A stretch of 64,000 bases of DNA from Neoarius graeffei. Lineage: Eukaryota; Chordata; Actinopteri; Siluriformes; Ariidae. Below the pieces are notes generated by a model. It had not been told where the DNA came from, made no database searches, and saw only the letters and a list, made by a program, of their open reading frames with translations. Below, piece by piece: positions 33,010 to 42,590 of this stretch. Positions within the stretch are counted from its first letter, which is position 1. Each line of letters starts with the position of its first letter. The position numbers were made by a program, and so were the translations under genes. Location: positions 35,597,964-35,661,963 of the forward strand of contig NC_083582.1 in assembly GCF_027579695.1 (NCBI RefSeq), written 5' to 3'.

Positions 33010-33532
33010 AGAAAACCACCATTTGAAACTTTCAGGAGAGTGAGGCGGTTTTGGAATACAACAGCATGAAGAAGAGCTTTTAAAACTACTTTCTGACCGT
33101 AGGTGTGAATGTGAGTATGAATGGTTGCCTGTGTTTATGTGTCAGCCCTGTGATGACCTGGCGACTTGTCCAGGGTGTACCCCGCCTTTCGCCCGTAGTC
33201 AGCTGGGATAAGCTCCAGCTCGCCTGCGACACTGTAGAACAGGATAAAGCGCCTAGAGATAATGAGATGAGATGAGATGAAAAAAAGAAAAACACCATTT
33301 GAAACTTTCAGGAGAGTGAGGAGGTTTTGGAGTACAACAGCATGAAGAAGAGCTTTTAAAACTACTTTCTGACCATAGGTGTGAATGTGAGTGTGAATGG
33401 TTGTTTGTCTCTATGTGTCAGCCCTGCGATGATGTGGCAACTCGTCCCCCACTTCTCGCCCGTAGTCAGCTGTGATAGGCTCCAGCTTGCCCGCGACCCT
33501 ACACAGGATAAGCAGCTACAGATAATGGATGG
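33010..33532 (+). repeat. tandem duplication, each unit ending in a V-SINE 3' half
   Basis: An 88-bp segment (ACCATTTGAAACTTTCAGGA ... TAAAACTACTTTCTGACC) occurs at 33011-33098 and again at about 33288-33375 with about three differences. Each copy is joined at the same position to the 3' half of a V-SINE starting TAGGTGTGAATGTGAGT. The first SINE tail (33099-33280) is of the GATGAG type, the second (33376-33532) of the GATGGATG type. The SINE heads are absent in both. Confidence 0.85.
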
Positions 33533-34514
33533 ATGTTTTCTGGCTAGCTTACTTGTCAGACATCCACATGATGTCTCAACCTTGTCTGTAGTATTTGATC
33601 ATCTTGCTAGTAGTATGGCATCAAAACTACAGCATATTTCAAATGAGTGTTTCTGTTAGACAAGGGCTTCATCAAGGGGAAAACTTTTCATTCTCCATGC
33701 TCTAGACCAAAAATGATTTAAAAAATAATGAAATGAAATGTTTCAACATTTAAAAAAATGTCATAAACAGCAGAAAGCCATAATAAATGAAACAAAGTCA
33801 ATATTTGGTGTGAGACGACCCTTTGCTTTGAAAAAAAAATAGTAGTCTCAGATACAATGAGTGCAGTTTTATAAGGAAATGAGCCATAGGTTTTACTGAG
33901 CATCTTGCAAAACCAGCCACAGTTCTTCTGGACACTTTGACTGTCAAACTTGCTTCTTAATTTTGCACCAAATCCCAGTAGCCTTCATTATGTTTTCTTT
34001 TTTTTTAATCTGAAAAGTGCTCTTTTATGTAATATGCTGCTCAGATACAAAAAATTTTTTTCTGTAACATTTAATTTTGTGCTGGAAAATGAACACTTGG
34101 AACTTTAAAATGTTTTTGTACTGACTCGATAATGTTGAAGTCATAAAATAGAAATCTATAACAAAGTTTGCATGAAAAACATAGGGTGCCTCAGACATTT
34201 CATCTTATCAAAGAGAGAAGTCTCAGTTAAGAATGCAATTCACTTTTAATTCAGTATGACTAGGTGCTCTATACAACCCACTTTTACAGAACATGAGTGT
34301 GAAGGTTGGGAGTATGAAGGCTATCTGTCCCCAAGCTATATCTCCTTTGTATTGGTGACAAGTAATTAATAAATAGTTTAACCTACGCATGTCTTATAGG
34401 TACTGTATACACGTAGTCTGCAAGAAATTTATATTTATTCATGCTATGTAGTTTATTTCTCATGCATGTTGAAGACAAGAACATTAAAATATTAATGAAT
34501 CTCTACATCAACCT
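33533..34514. other. AT-rich non-coding stretch
   Basis: No recognisable gene or repeat. It forms the left flank of the sushi-type element. Confidence 0.5.
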
Positions 34515-34519
34515 GTTGC

Positions 34520-34996
34520 TGTTAGGACTAGGACTGTTTTGGCCTCTAGAGGCCGCTGTTATTTCCTTTTCATGTCGTGTTTATTTTGGCCTCTAGAGGC
34601 CGCCACTGTTCCTGTGTTTTGTGTTTGTGTTAATTGCCTAATTATCTTCACCTGTGTCCTTAATTAGTTTGTCTATTTATACCCCTGAGTTCAGTCCTCT
34701 TGTCACGGAGTCTTTGTGCTGTTATGTTTATCTCCAGTTTCCTTTGTACTGTGTTTTTTGATCTTCTTAGCTTTTGAATTTTTGCACTTTGCTTTTCTTT
34801 TGGATTATACTCTTTGTTTTTTTTTGTCTTTTGTTTTGCCCTGTATATAGTGTATATAGTTTAAATAAACCTTTTGATTCTTTTTCTACTTCCGCCTCAC
34901 GCCTCTGCATTTGAGTCATCCCCCTGGTGGCCTAGTGGGGGTTTGCTGGATTATCCCACCAACGAACCAGGTTCGAATCCCAGCAAAACCCTAACA
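34520..34996 (+). mobile_element. 5' LTR of the sushi-type element
   Basis: It begins TGTTAGGACTAGG and ends CCCTAACA. The U3 region contains two copies of the 14-bp perfect palindrome GGCCTCTAGAGGCC. A TATA-like TATTTATA is at 34674-34681, with the predicted RNA start near 34705. AATAAA is at 34864-34869. The last 80 bp contains TGGCCTAGTGG and GGTTCGAATCC, which match tRNA A and B boxes. Confidence 0.95.
34674..34705 (+). promoter_or_regulatory. LTR core promoter (TATA to predicted start)
   Basis: TATTTATA lies 31 nt upstream of ACGGAGTCTTT at 34705-34715. That 11-mer is exactly complementary to the sequence after the 5' LTR, so an RNA beginning there would be able to prime itself. The TATA spacing independently supports this start. 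Confidence 0.65.
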
Positions 34997-34997
34997 G

Positions 34998-35008
34998 AAA
35001 GACTCCGT
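34998..35008 (+). other. predicted self-primer binding site
   Basis: AAAGACTCCGT begins one base after the LTR and is the exact reverse complement of ACGGAGTCTTT at 34705-34715. I do not recognise a tRNA 3'-end complement (TGG...) here. Tf1 of fission yeast uses an 11-nt match between RNA 5' end and primer site, and this mechanism has been proposed for sushi-type elements. The gag ATG follows two bases later, leaving no room for a conventional leader. Confidence 0.75.
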
Positions 35009-35009
35009 C

Positions 35010-36029
35010 ATGACCGACTCAGCAGAGGCTGCTTCAACTGTCTACCCGGCCAACCTTCAGGGAATTATGGCAGCTTTGACACGCTTCGGAGCGACCATGG
35101 ACGCTCATGGACGTACGCTCACCAGCCAACGTGAGGCCCTCGCTCGCCACGAGGAACTGCTTCAGCAAATTGGGAAAACCCTGGCACAGCTGACATCTCT
35201 GCCTGCATCTCCTGCTCCTGATCCAGTTCCTGCTCCTGATCCAGCTCCCACTCCTGCTCCAGTGCCTCCTGCAATGCTGCCTTCTTCACCTCGCGAACCC
35301 AGCCTTCCTGCACCACAGAGGTATGACGGCAAGCACAGTGAGTGCCGAGAGTTCCTTACCCAGTGTCAACTCACCTTTGAGCTTCAGCCTACCACCTACA
35401 CTACGGATCGCCGCAAGATTGCCTTTGTGATCACCTTATTAGCTGGTAAGGTGCGAGCCTGGGCTACTGCTATCTGGCAAAGACAGGGACCTGAGTGCTT
35501 TGATTTCCAGCTGTTTTCTGAAGAGATGCTTCGGGTCTTCGATCAGGCAGACATCAGTACCGACGCAGCCCGAAAGCTCATGTCCATCCGGCAAGGAGGA
35601 AGCGTCGCAGATTACGCCATCTCGTTCCGAACACTCGCAGCAGTAAGTGGATGGAACGAGACTGCCCTGGTGTCAGCCTTCCACCATGGTCTGTCTGACC
35701 CCATCAAGGACGGTCTGGCCTCTATTGGATGCCCAAGTGACCTCGAAACCCTCATCTCACATGCTATTCGTCTGGACAACAGGATGAGAGAACGCCACCA
35801 AGCCTTGAGCCCCCCCAGCCTCCCTACCTCTACCTGGAGACCGTCTACCTCCTTCAGTGACTGTCCAGAACCCATGCAAGTGGGTCGTACTCGCCTCTCC
35901 GCATCTGAGAGGGAGCGCAGAAGGAGGGACAAGTGCTGCATCTACTGTGGCAAGCCTGGTCACTTCCGAGCATCATGTCCCGAACTCTTGGGAAAAGGAC
36001 CGCCCCGTCCAGCCGAGGGAGGGTTGTGA
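35010..36029 (+). CDS. gag: gag polyprotein of sushi-type element
   Basis: The 339-residue product would form the virus-like particle that packages element RNA in the cytoplasm. Residues about 20-62 are Gln/Leu/Glu-rich and could form a coiled coil. Residues 65-90 are a PAPDP-type proline-rich linker. The capsid-like region follows (about 100-270, with [20 protein letters not shown]). A basic stretch (ERERRRRDK) precedes a single zinc knuckle, CX2CX4HX4C, at about 310-323 ([14 protein letters not shown]). The ATG at 35010 is the first after the LTR and lies just 13 nt from it. The TGA at 36027 is bypassed for pol by a -1 shift at 35990-35996. The frame has no damage. Confidence 0.92.
   Translation: MTDSAEAASTVYPANLQGIMAALTRFGATMDAHGRTLTSQREALARHEELLQQIGKTLAQLTSLPASPAPDPVPAPDPAPTPAPVPPAMLPSSPREPSLPAPQRYDGKHSECREFLTQCQLTFELQPTTYTTDRRKIAFVITLLAGKVRAWATAIWQRQGPECFDFQLFSEEMLRVFDQADISTDAARKLMSIRQGGSVADYAISFRTLAAVSGWNETALVSAFHHGLSDPIKDGLASIGCPSDLETLISHAIRLDNRMRERHQALSPPSLPTSTWRPSTSFSDCPEPMQVGRTRLSASERERRRRDKCCIYCGKPGHFRASCPELLGKGPPRPAEGGL
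35990..35996 (+). promoter_or_regulatory. -1 ribosomal frameshift site GGGAAAA
   Basis: The heptamer lies in register as G GGA AAA in the gag frame, the canonical X XXY YYZ pattern, and pol is in the -1 frame. After a 5-nt spacer, 36002-36009 (GCCCCGTC) can pair with 36028-36035 (GACGGGGC). The loop sequence 36017-36023 (GGGAGGG) can pair with 36043-36049 (CTCTCCC) with one G-U pair, giving a possible H-type pseudoknot. PEG10, which derives from a sushi-type element, uses GGGAAAC in the equivalent position. Confidence 0.85.
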
Positions 36030-39000
36030 CGGGGCCTACCCTCTCTCCCGGACTCCCTGGCCAAGGAATCTACATCCCGGTCTCCATCTCCTGGGGTGAG
36101 TCTGTCCACTCTTGTCAAGCTTTGATAGACTCAGGGGCGGCTGGGAACTTTATGGATATTCACTTCGCCCAAAGCATCAATATTCCGACTGCACCTCTTG
36201 AAGTCCCACTGTCTGTGTCTGCCCTCGATGGCCAAGCGTTAGGTGATGGAAGAGTCACCCAAGTTACTTCTCCAGTTTTCCTCCAGTCTCAAGGTCACAA
36301 GGAAGAAATATCCCTGCACCTGATTCCTTCACCTGAGTTCCCAGTTATTCTAGGCCTTCCTTGGCTTACTCGCCACAACCCTCGCATAGACTGGGTAACA
36401 AGCCAGGTTGTGGAATGGGGCCCTGCATGCCATGCCTCTTGTCTGCTCTCTAGCTCTCCTGTGTCTCCTGCCGAGCCCCCTGATCTCACCGAGTTATCTC
36501 AAGTTCCCACAGAGTACTGGGATCTCAAGGAGGTATTCAGCAAGAGCAGGGCCGCCGTTCTTCCTCCGCACCGGGCCTACGACTGTGCCATCGACTTGCT
36601 CCCTGGGACTACCCCTCCTCGTGGCAGACTGTTTTCACTCTCTCAGCCAGAACGCAAGGCCATGGAGGAATACCTCAAAGATGCCCTGGTCTCTGGGTTT
36701 ATTCGACCCTCCACTTCACCTGCTGGAGCCGGCTTCTTCTTTGTCGGCAAGAAGGATGGGGGGCTCCGACCATGTATTGATTACAGGGGCCTGAATAAGA
36801 TCACTGTGCGCAACCGATATCCCCTTCCGCTGATGTCCACAGCTTTCGACCTGCTCCAAGGCGCCACCGTCTTCACCAAGTTGGACCTACGGAACGCATA
36901 CCACCTCATCCGTATCCGACAGGGAGACGAGTGGAAGACTGCCTTTAACACCCCGTCTGGGCACTACGAATACCAGGTGATGCCCTTCGGACTCACCAAC
37001 GCACCAGCTGTTTTTCAGGCCCTAATCAACGACGTCTTAAGGGACATGATTAACCTATACGTTTTTGTCTACCTCGACGACATCCTTATCTTTTCCAAGA
37101 CCGTGCAGGAGCACCGCCACCATGTCCGCCAGGTTCTCCAGAGGCTGCTACAGAACAATCTGTTCGCCAAGGCCCAGAAATGCGAATTTCATGTTCCCGA
37201 GGTCTCCTTTCTGGGATTTATTGTACGGACAGGCCAACTCCAAATGGACCCTGCCAAGACCCTGGCCGTCCGGGATTGGCCTACTCCCAAGTCCGTTAAG
37301 GAGGTTCAGCGGTTCTTAGGATTCGCTAACTTCTACCGCAAGTTCATCAGGAACTTCAGTTCTGTGGCAGCACCCATGTCAGACCTCACCAAAGGGACAG
37401 GTGGATCTTATGGCTGGTCTCCTCAGGCAGAAAAGGCGTTCAAAGACCTCAAGGACCGCTTCTGCACGGCACCCATTCTGGTTCTCCCGGACACCTCCCA
37501 ACCATTCATCGTGGAGGTGGACGCCTCGGACAGTGGTGTCGGCGCGGTGCTCTCTCAACGTTCGGAAGGAAAGCTGCACCCCTGCGCTTACTTCTCCCAC
37601 CGCTTGAGTCCTGCTGAGTCCCGGTACGATGTGGGGGATCGAGAACTGCTAGCGGTCAAACTGGCCCTTGAGGAGTGGAGGCACTGGCTGGAGGGAGCAC
37701 AACATCCATTCCTGGTTTGGACTGACCACAAGAACCTGGAGTACCTCCAGCAAGCCAAGAGACTGAACCCTCGACAGGCTAGGTGGGCCCTGTTTTTCAG
37801 TCGATTTGACTTCACCCTCTCATACCGCCCCGGCTCCAAGAACACCAAACCTGACGCACTGTCCAGACTGTTCTCTGCCACTAACAGGGAGAATGAAGTC
37901 GGGCCTATTATCCCTGTGTCCCGGATTGTGGCCCCTGTCCGCTGGGGTATTGAGGAGGCTGTCCGACGAGCCCAACGCCAGGACCCCGGTCCTAGGACGG
38001 GGCCACCGGGCCTCTTGTACGTCCCACATCAAGCCCGGGCCAAGGTTCTCCAGTGGGGTCACTCTTCCCCTCTCACCGCCCACCCGGGAGCTCGGAGGAC
38101 CCTGGACTTCCTGAAAAGACGCTTCTGGTGGCCTAACATGGAGCAGGAAGTAAGGTCATTTGTCCTGTCCTGTGAGGTTTGCACCAGAACCAAGAACCCA
38201 CGACAGCGTCCCCAGGGTCTCCTGCATCCTCTGACCATTCCCCGGCGTCCCTGGTCCCACGTGGCAGTCGACTTTATCACGGGTCTCCCTGAGTCACAAG
38301 GTAACACGGTCATTTTGGTCTTAGTTGACAGATTCTCCAAGGCCTGCCGCTTCATACCACTGTGCAAACTCCCCTCTGCTCTTGAAACTGCGAAACTTTT
38401 GTTTAATCATGTCTTCCGAGTCTTTGGTCTTCCACAGGACATCGTCTCAGACCGAGGGCCCCAGTTCTCCTCCCGAGTGTGGCACGGGTTCTGCAAGGTC
38501 ATCGGAGCCACTGCCAGCCTCTCCTCTGGGTTTCACCCACAGTCCAATGGTCAGACGGAGAGGCTCAACCAGGACCTGGAAACCACCCTGCGAGGCCTGG
38601 CTATGGATAACCCGACATCGTGGAGCACCTGGCTGCCATGGGCGGAGTACGCCCACAACACCCTGCAGTCATCGGCCACCAAGCTGTCGCCATTCCAGTG
38701 CCAATTCGGGTTCCAGCCACCTCTGTTCCCGGACCAGGAGGAGGACGCGGGGGTGCCCTCGGTCAACCAATATGTGAGACGGTGTCGCAAGACCTGGAGC
38801 AAGGTCAGGAAGACCCTCATACAGACCTCCAGAACCAACCAGACTCAGGCCAACCGCCATAGAAGACCTGCACACGCTTTCCGCCCTGGGCAGCGTGTTT
38901 GGCTGTCCACTAAGGACCTTCCACTGCGGGTGGAGAACCGCAAGCTTGCTCCTCGCTACATTGGCCCCTTCAAGGTGGTGCGCAGGGTGAACCCTGTCTC

Positions 39001-39328
39001 CTACCGGCTCCAGTTGCCCCGGACTCTGAGGATCAACCCCACTTTCCATGTTTCCCTGTTACGGCCCGTACTGACGTCTACGTATGCCCCTGCCCCTAGG
39101 AACCCCCCACCCCCCCGCATCTTCCAGGGGCAGACTGTGTTCACTGTGAATCGCCTGCTTGACTCCCGCCGGGTCCGCGGCGGGTTGCAATATCTGGTGG
39201 ACTGGGAGGGCTATGGTCCTGAGGAGCGCTGCTGGGTTCCTGCTCGGGATGTCCTTGATAAAGAACTATGTCGGGACTTCCATTCGGCCCATCCGGATCG
39301 CCCTGGGAACGTCAGGAGACGCTCCTAG
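35996..39328 (+). CDS. pol: pol polyprotein (protease, RT, RNase H, integrase, chromodomain)
   Basis: It is read from the -1 shift; the open frame itself extends upstream to 35933 and is 1131 codons long. Numbered from 35933: aspartic protease DSGA at about 66-69; reverse transcriptase with [11 protein letters not shown] and catalytic YLDD at 380-383; RNase H first Asp at 530 (VEVDAS) and TDHKNLEYL; integrase zinc-binding HHCC ([10 protein letters not shown]...C-VC), then D780 (VDFITG), D840 (SDRGPQF) and E876 (GQTERLN), giving DX35E; GPF-type module ([11 protein letters not shown]); C-terminal chromodomain ([19 protein letters not shown]). All catalytic residues are present and no stop interrupts the frame. 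The encoded set is sufficient for reverse transcription and integration of the element. Confidence 0.95.
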   Translation, partial: RTAPSSRGRVVTGPTLSPGLPGQGIYIPVSISWGESVHSCQALIDSGAAGNFMDIHFAQSINIPTAPLEVPLSVSALDGQALGDGRVTQVTSPVFLQSQGHKEEISLHLIPSPEFPVILGLPWLTRHNPRIDWVTSQVVEWGPACHASCLLSSSPVSPAEPPDLTELSQVPTEYWDLKEVFSKSRAAVLPPHRAYDCAIDLLPGTTPPRGRLFSLSQPERKAMEEYLKDALVSGFIRPSTSPAGAGFFFVGKKDGGLRPCIDYRGLNKITVRNRYPLPLMSTAFDLLQGATVFTKLDLRNAYHLIRIRQGDEWKTAFNTPSGHYEYQVMPFGLTNAPAVFQALINDVLRDMINLYVFVYLDDILIFSKTVQEHRHHVRQVLQRLLQNNLFAKAQKCEFHVPEVSFLGFIVRTGQLQMDPAKTLAVRDWPTPKSVKEVQRFLGFANFYRKFIRNFSSVAAPMSDLTKGTGGSYGWSPQAEKAFKDLKDRFCTAPILVLPDTSQPFIVEVDASDSGVGAVLSQRSEGKLHPCAYFSHRLSPAESRYDVGDRELLAVKLALEEWRHWLEGAQHPFLVWTDHKNLEYLQQAKRLNPRQARWALFFSRFDFTLSYRPGSKNTKPDALSRLFSATNRENEVGPIIPVSRIVAPVRWGIEEAVRRAQRQDPGPRTGPPGLLYVPHQARAKVLQWGHSSPLTAHPGARRTLDFLKRRFWWPNMEQEVRSFVLSCEVCTRTKNPRQRPQGLLHPLTIPRRPWSHVAVDFITGLPESQGNTVILVLVDRFSKACRFIPLCKLPSALETAKLLFNHVFRVFGLPQDIVSDRGPQFSSRVWHGFCKVIGATASLSSGFHPQSNGQTERLNQDLETTLRGLAMDNPTSWSTWLPWAEYAHNTLQSSATKLSPFQCQFGFQPPLFPDQEEDAGVPSVNQYVRRCRKTWSKVRKTLIQTSRTNQTQANRHRRPAHAFRPGQRVWLSTKDLPLRVENRKLAPRYIGPFKVVRRVNPVSYRLQLPRTLRINPTFHVSLLRPVLTSTYAPAPRNPPPPRIFQGQTVFTVNRLLDSRRVRGGLQYLVDWEGYGPEERCWVPARDVLDKELCRDFHSAHPDRPGNVRRRS

Positions 39329-39340
39329 AGGGGGGGGTCC
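39328..39340 (+). other. polypurine tract
   Basis: AGAGGGGGGG immediately after the pol stop and just before the 3' LTR would prime plus-strand synthesis. Three bases (TCC) separate it from the TG of the LTR. Confidence 0.8.
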
Positions 39341-39817
39341 TGTTAGGACTAGGACTGTTTTGGCCTCTAGAGGCCGCTGTTATTTCCTTTTCATGTCGTG
39401 TTTATTTTGGCCTCTAGAGGCCGCCACTGTTCCTGTGTTTTGTGTTTGTGTTAATTGCCTAATTATCTTCACCTGTGTCCTTAATTAGTTTGTCTATTTA
39501 TACCCCTGAGTTCAGTCCTCTTGTCACGGAGTCTTTGTGCTGTTATGTTTATCTCCAGTTTCCTTTGTACTGTGTTTTTTGATCTTCTTAGCTTTTGAAT
39601 TTTTGCACTTTGCTTTTCTTTTGGATTATACTCTTTGTTTTTTTTTGTCTTTTGTTTTGCCCTGTATATAGTGTATATAGTTTAAATAAACCTTTTGATT
39701 CTTTTTCTACTTCCGCCTCACGCCTCTGCATTTGAGTCATCCCCCTGGTGGCCTAGTGGGGGTTTGCTGGATTATCCCACCAACGAACCAGGTTCGAATC
39801 CCAGCAAAACCCTAACA
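39341..39817 (+). mobile_element. 3' LTR of the sushi-type element
   Basis: 477 bp, aligned by eye in full to 34520-34996 with no difference found, including the nine-T run. The AATAAA signal is at 39685-39690. Confidence 0.95.
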
Positions 39818-40030
39818 GTTGCACTCTAGTGGCACAAAATATCTCAAAAATGCTCACCTTAAAAATTACAAACCCACCTTTTGTGTCAAGTAAATGTAGA
39901 CCAGTGCCTATTGCTGGGTTTCACGTGACATCACATCCGCCTCATTAGTTATTCAAAACTTTAGCTGGTGGTCTACCGGAGCTCAGTTGACAAAGTGTTT
40001 GTACGGAAAGGTGCATTGCTTGCATGAAAA

Positions 40031-40257
40031 ATGCCTTACGCTTGCATTGTTTTAGGTTGTTCGAATTGATCAAACCATGAAACTGATAAAAGTTTCTTCA
40101 GGGTTCCCTGTGAACTAATAAAAAAGGGTGAACAAACACAGGATTTCACAAAAAGACGTCGAGAAAGGTGGCTTTTGAACCTCTCACTGAAATCGAAGGG
40201 AGTAGAGTCAAAGCATGCTTAAGTTTGCAGTGATCACTTCGTGAAACATTTGTATAT
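40031..40257 (+). pseudogene. THAP-domain exon, two stops
   Basis: ATG at 40031 opens MPYACIVLGCSN, then a stop, then SNHETDKSFFRVPCELIKKG...KRRREKWLLNL..., another stop, and VCSDHFVKHLYIP. This contains the THAP signature: C-X4-C at the start, RVP and W in the middle, and C-X2-H in VCSDHF. THAP domains are zinc-dependent DNA-binding modules used by several transposases to recognise their ends. Two nonsense codons make it non-functional. Confidence 0.8.
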
Positions 40258-40639
40258 CCCTCTCAGCAATGTTCTTAGTGTTTTCCAAGTACTTTTCTTG
40301 CTATGTGTCGTTATTTTACAGTACTTTTTTTAGTCATGAAGTGCTAAAGTCCCCAGCTGTTTCTTTGCTTACTCCTCACTCCTCACAAAGTCCATATGGA
40401 TGAAGGTTGTGACAAAATTCTTACCCAGCCATACAGTTAAAATGTGCCGTGATTACTTCTCTGTCTTGTTTAACTAAGATCCAGGTCTTTAAAGGTGTTT
40501 CTGATGATCTTTGTGAATGATTTACCTGAGAGATAAGAGCCAACACAAGTGAGAATCAAGCAAACTGTTGTTTTCTTTACATTTCAATTTGCAGCACTTC
40601 ATTGTAAAGATGTGAACGGAAAGCTTAAAAAAAACATAC

Positions 40640-41521
40640 TTATACAGGCAAAAACAATATAGGATTCATTCAGCAGCGACTTGATACTGAGGTCCTTTAC
40701 CTAGCCACATACAAAAAAGTTGTAAGCCTCCATCTTCTTCCATGCTTTCATCTGTTTTGCAGTGTAGAAGGATGTCTGCAACACCAGATAGTTCGAGATG
40801 TCAGGGAACTCGACTGAAGGGTAGTTTTTGAGATTGTATGACAAATCCTTCTTTCCCAGATGGTAGGGGTCGATTCCACTGCACATAGCAATCTTCTGAA
40901 TATACACTACCGTTCAAAAGTTTGGAGTCACTTTGAAATGTCCTTATTTTTGAAAGAAAAGCACTGTTCTTTTCAGTGAAGATCACTTTAAACTAATCAG
41001 AAATACACTCTATACATTGCTAATGTGGTAAATGACTATTCTAGCTGCAAATGTCTGGTTTTTGGTGCAATATCTACATACGGTAGGTGTATAGAGGCCC
41101 ATTTCCAGCAACTATCACTCCGGTGTTCTAATGGTACAATGTGTTTGCTCATTGCCTCAGAAGGCTAATGGATGATTAGAAAACCCTTGTACAATCATGT
41201 TAGCACAGCTGAAAACAGTTTAGCTCTTTAGAGAAGCTATAAAACTGACCTTCCTTTGAGCAGATTGAGTTTCTGGAGCATCACATTTGTGGGGTCGATT
41301 AAATGCTCAAAATGGCCAGAAAAATGTCTTGACTATATTTTCTATTCATTTTACAACTTATGGTGGTAAATAAAAGTGTGACTTTTCATGGAAAACACAA
41401 AATTGTCTAGGTGACCCCAAACTTTTGAACGGTAGTGTATCTAAAGCGAGCAGCGGCTTCTAGATTACGAGCATACTCACTCTGATAAGTTATCGCTAGT
41501 TGTTTGCACTATGGCAGCCAT
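40640..41521 (-). pseudogene. second ORF of the ISL2EU-like element, N-terminal part
   Basis: On the minus strand the frame starts at the ATG near 41521 (MAAIVQTTSDNLSE), has a frameshift, continues EYARNLEAAARFRY up to the MITE insertion point, and resumes at 40907 with IQKIAMCSGIDPYHLGKKDL, then SNYLVLQTSFYTAKQMKAWK, EAYNFFVCG, a stop, and VKDLSIKSLLNES. This resembles the N-terminal region of fish repeat proteins that continue into SWIM and YqaJ nuclease domains; those domains are absent here. The resemblance is from memory. Confidence 0.6.
40905..41437. mobile_element. mariner/Tc1-type MITE, 533 bp
   Basis: Termini CACTACCGTTCAAAAGTTTG and its complement match at nearly every base (26 of 27 over the full terminus). 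TA flanks both sides (40903-40904, 41438-41439). No open frame of note. It interrupts the second ORF of the ISL2EU-like element exactly at a Tyr codon, and removing it restores the frame RFRY-IQKIAM. Confidence 0.88.
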
Positions 41522-41795
41522 TTAGACCACCAGCTATTTCACTTCTCGTAAAACCGCCAAGAAAAGTCACATGACTGAAACCCAACAATTGTCAGGTCAA
41601 CACCAGAATCAACAAGTAACTCAATTTCCCAGAAAACATCATCGACAAATATGGCCACCATGGACTACACTTCCCAACACCATGGACTTTGAAACTTTCA
41701 CCTGATTTTCTCATTGCACTCAACTTCACATAGGATACTATAAGGACTCCACTTCCACAGTCACATTGCAAAGTTATACTCAGTGTGTATCTACC

Positions 41796-42107
41796 TGTGG
41801 CAGCGGGGGCGTGGTCAAGCACCGGTCTGTGACAGGAGGGCGGAGTCAGGGAAGGTAAGTGGCAGAATCACTTCACCTGAGAGCAATTAACCTGTGTTTG
41901 TGTGTCTTCCCAGTGACCGCGCCCTATTTAGGGAGGGAGAGCGAGAGCAGAGGAGATCTCTCCCGAACCAGACACCTGATGTGTGTGTGTGTGTGTCTGT
42001 GTCAAACATATTGTGTTCACTGAAAAGTGTAGCAATAAAACTATTTGTTGAACCTGATCTCTGTCCTGCCGACCTCTGTGCTCCACCCACACCTAGGGAA
42101 AGCCACA
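41796..42107 (+). mobile_element. solo LTR, 312 bp, CTACC duplication
   Basis: It begins TGTGGCAGCGGGGG and ends GAAAGCCACA, flanked by CTACC (41791-41795, 42108-42112). It is the same family as the solo LTR at 24704-25010, with small indels including a (TG)n difference. AATAAA lies at about 42034. Confidence 0.88.
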
Positions 42108-42214
42108 CTACCTGAACATATCTTTTTGTATTGTTATTCTGGTTTTGATTTTGGTCTAAATCTTGTTTGTCATTTTGGATGTTGCCCAAGTATTCATGTT
42201 TGCTGATTGTCTAA

Positions 42215-42556
42215 GGCCCTGTCCACACAGCAACGGATTTAGGTGAATCTGATAAAATTGCTTATCGTTTCGGCCTGGCGTCCACACGGCACCGGCGTTT
42301 TGGGTGCCCCAAAACGAAATCTTTTGAGAACGGGTTCCAGAGTGAAAAAATCTGGCAACGGCGCCGTTGCGAAGTCGTCTGGATGAGTAGAACTGATTTG
42401 TTTACGATGACGTCACAACCACATGACTGTCAGTGCTTCACGCCGGGTAGAAGTGTAACGAACTCGATGCGAGTTGTCAACAAATCCTATAACTTGGTTC
42501 ATGAAACGCGCTTACAAAATATTTTCACTGTGAATATTTATTGTGTAATAGTGCAA

Positions 42557-42590
<34 letters not shown>

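Larger units (their letters stand above)
34520..39817 (+). mobile_element. complete sushi-type Ty3/gypsy retrotransposon
   Basis: A 5298-bp element is bounded by the 5-bp duplication GTTGC (34515-34519, 39818-39822). It has two 477-bp LTRs that I find identical base for base, a self-primer type site, gag, overlapping pol in the -1 frame, a G-rich polypurine tract and a C-terminal chromodomain in pol. The order protease-RT-RNase H-integrase-chromodomain and the CCHC gag fit the chromovirus/sushi-ichi group known in fish, the group from which mammalian PEG10 and RTL1 derive. Identical LTRs and open frames suggest a very recent insertion. Confidence 0.95.
39912..41587 (+). mobile_element. ISL2EU-like transposon remnant with THAP exon
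   Basis: Left end TGCTGGGTTTCACGTGAC and right end GTCACATGACTGAAACCCAACA are inverted with small differences. A second inverted pair (AGCTGGTGGTCTA / TAGACCACCAGCT) lies just inside. AT flanks both sides (39910-39911, 41588-41589), fitting a 2-bp duplication. A THAP domain is encoded on the plus strand near the left end and a second protein piece on the minus strand near the right end. THAP plus a second convergent gene matches what I recall of ISL2EU elements; P-element-like or Kolobok assignment is the alternative. A 533-bp MITE is inserted at 40905-41437. Confidence 0.65.

Noticed and set aside
36019..36043. Alternative pseudoknot stem GAGGGT with ACCCTC
   Set aside because: It would leave only two bases to cross an 8-bp stem, which is sterically unlikely; the pairing with 36043-36049 is preferred.
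36295..39049. Several open frames of 60-150 codons on both strands within the sushi-type pol
   Set aside because: They overlap a 1131-codon frame with all retroelement domains; high GC content produces shadow frames.
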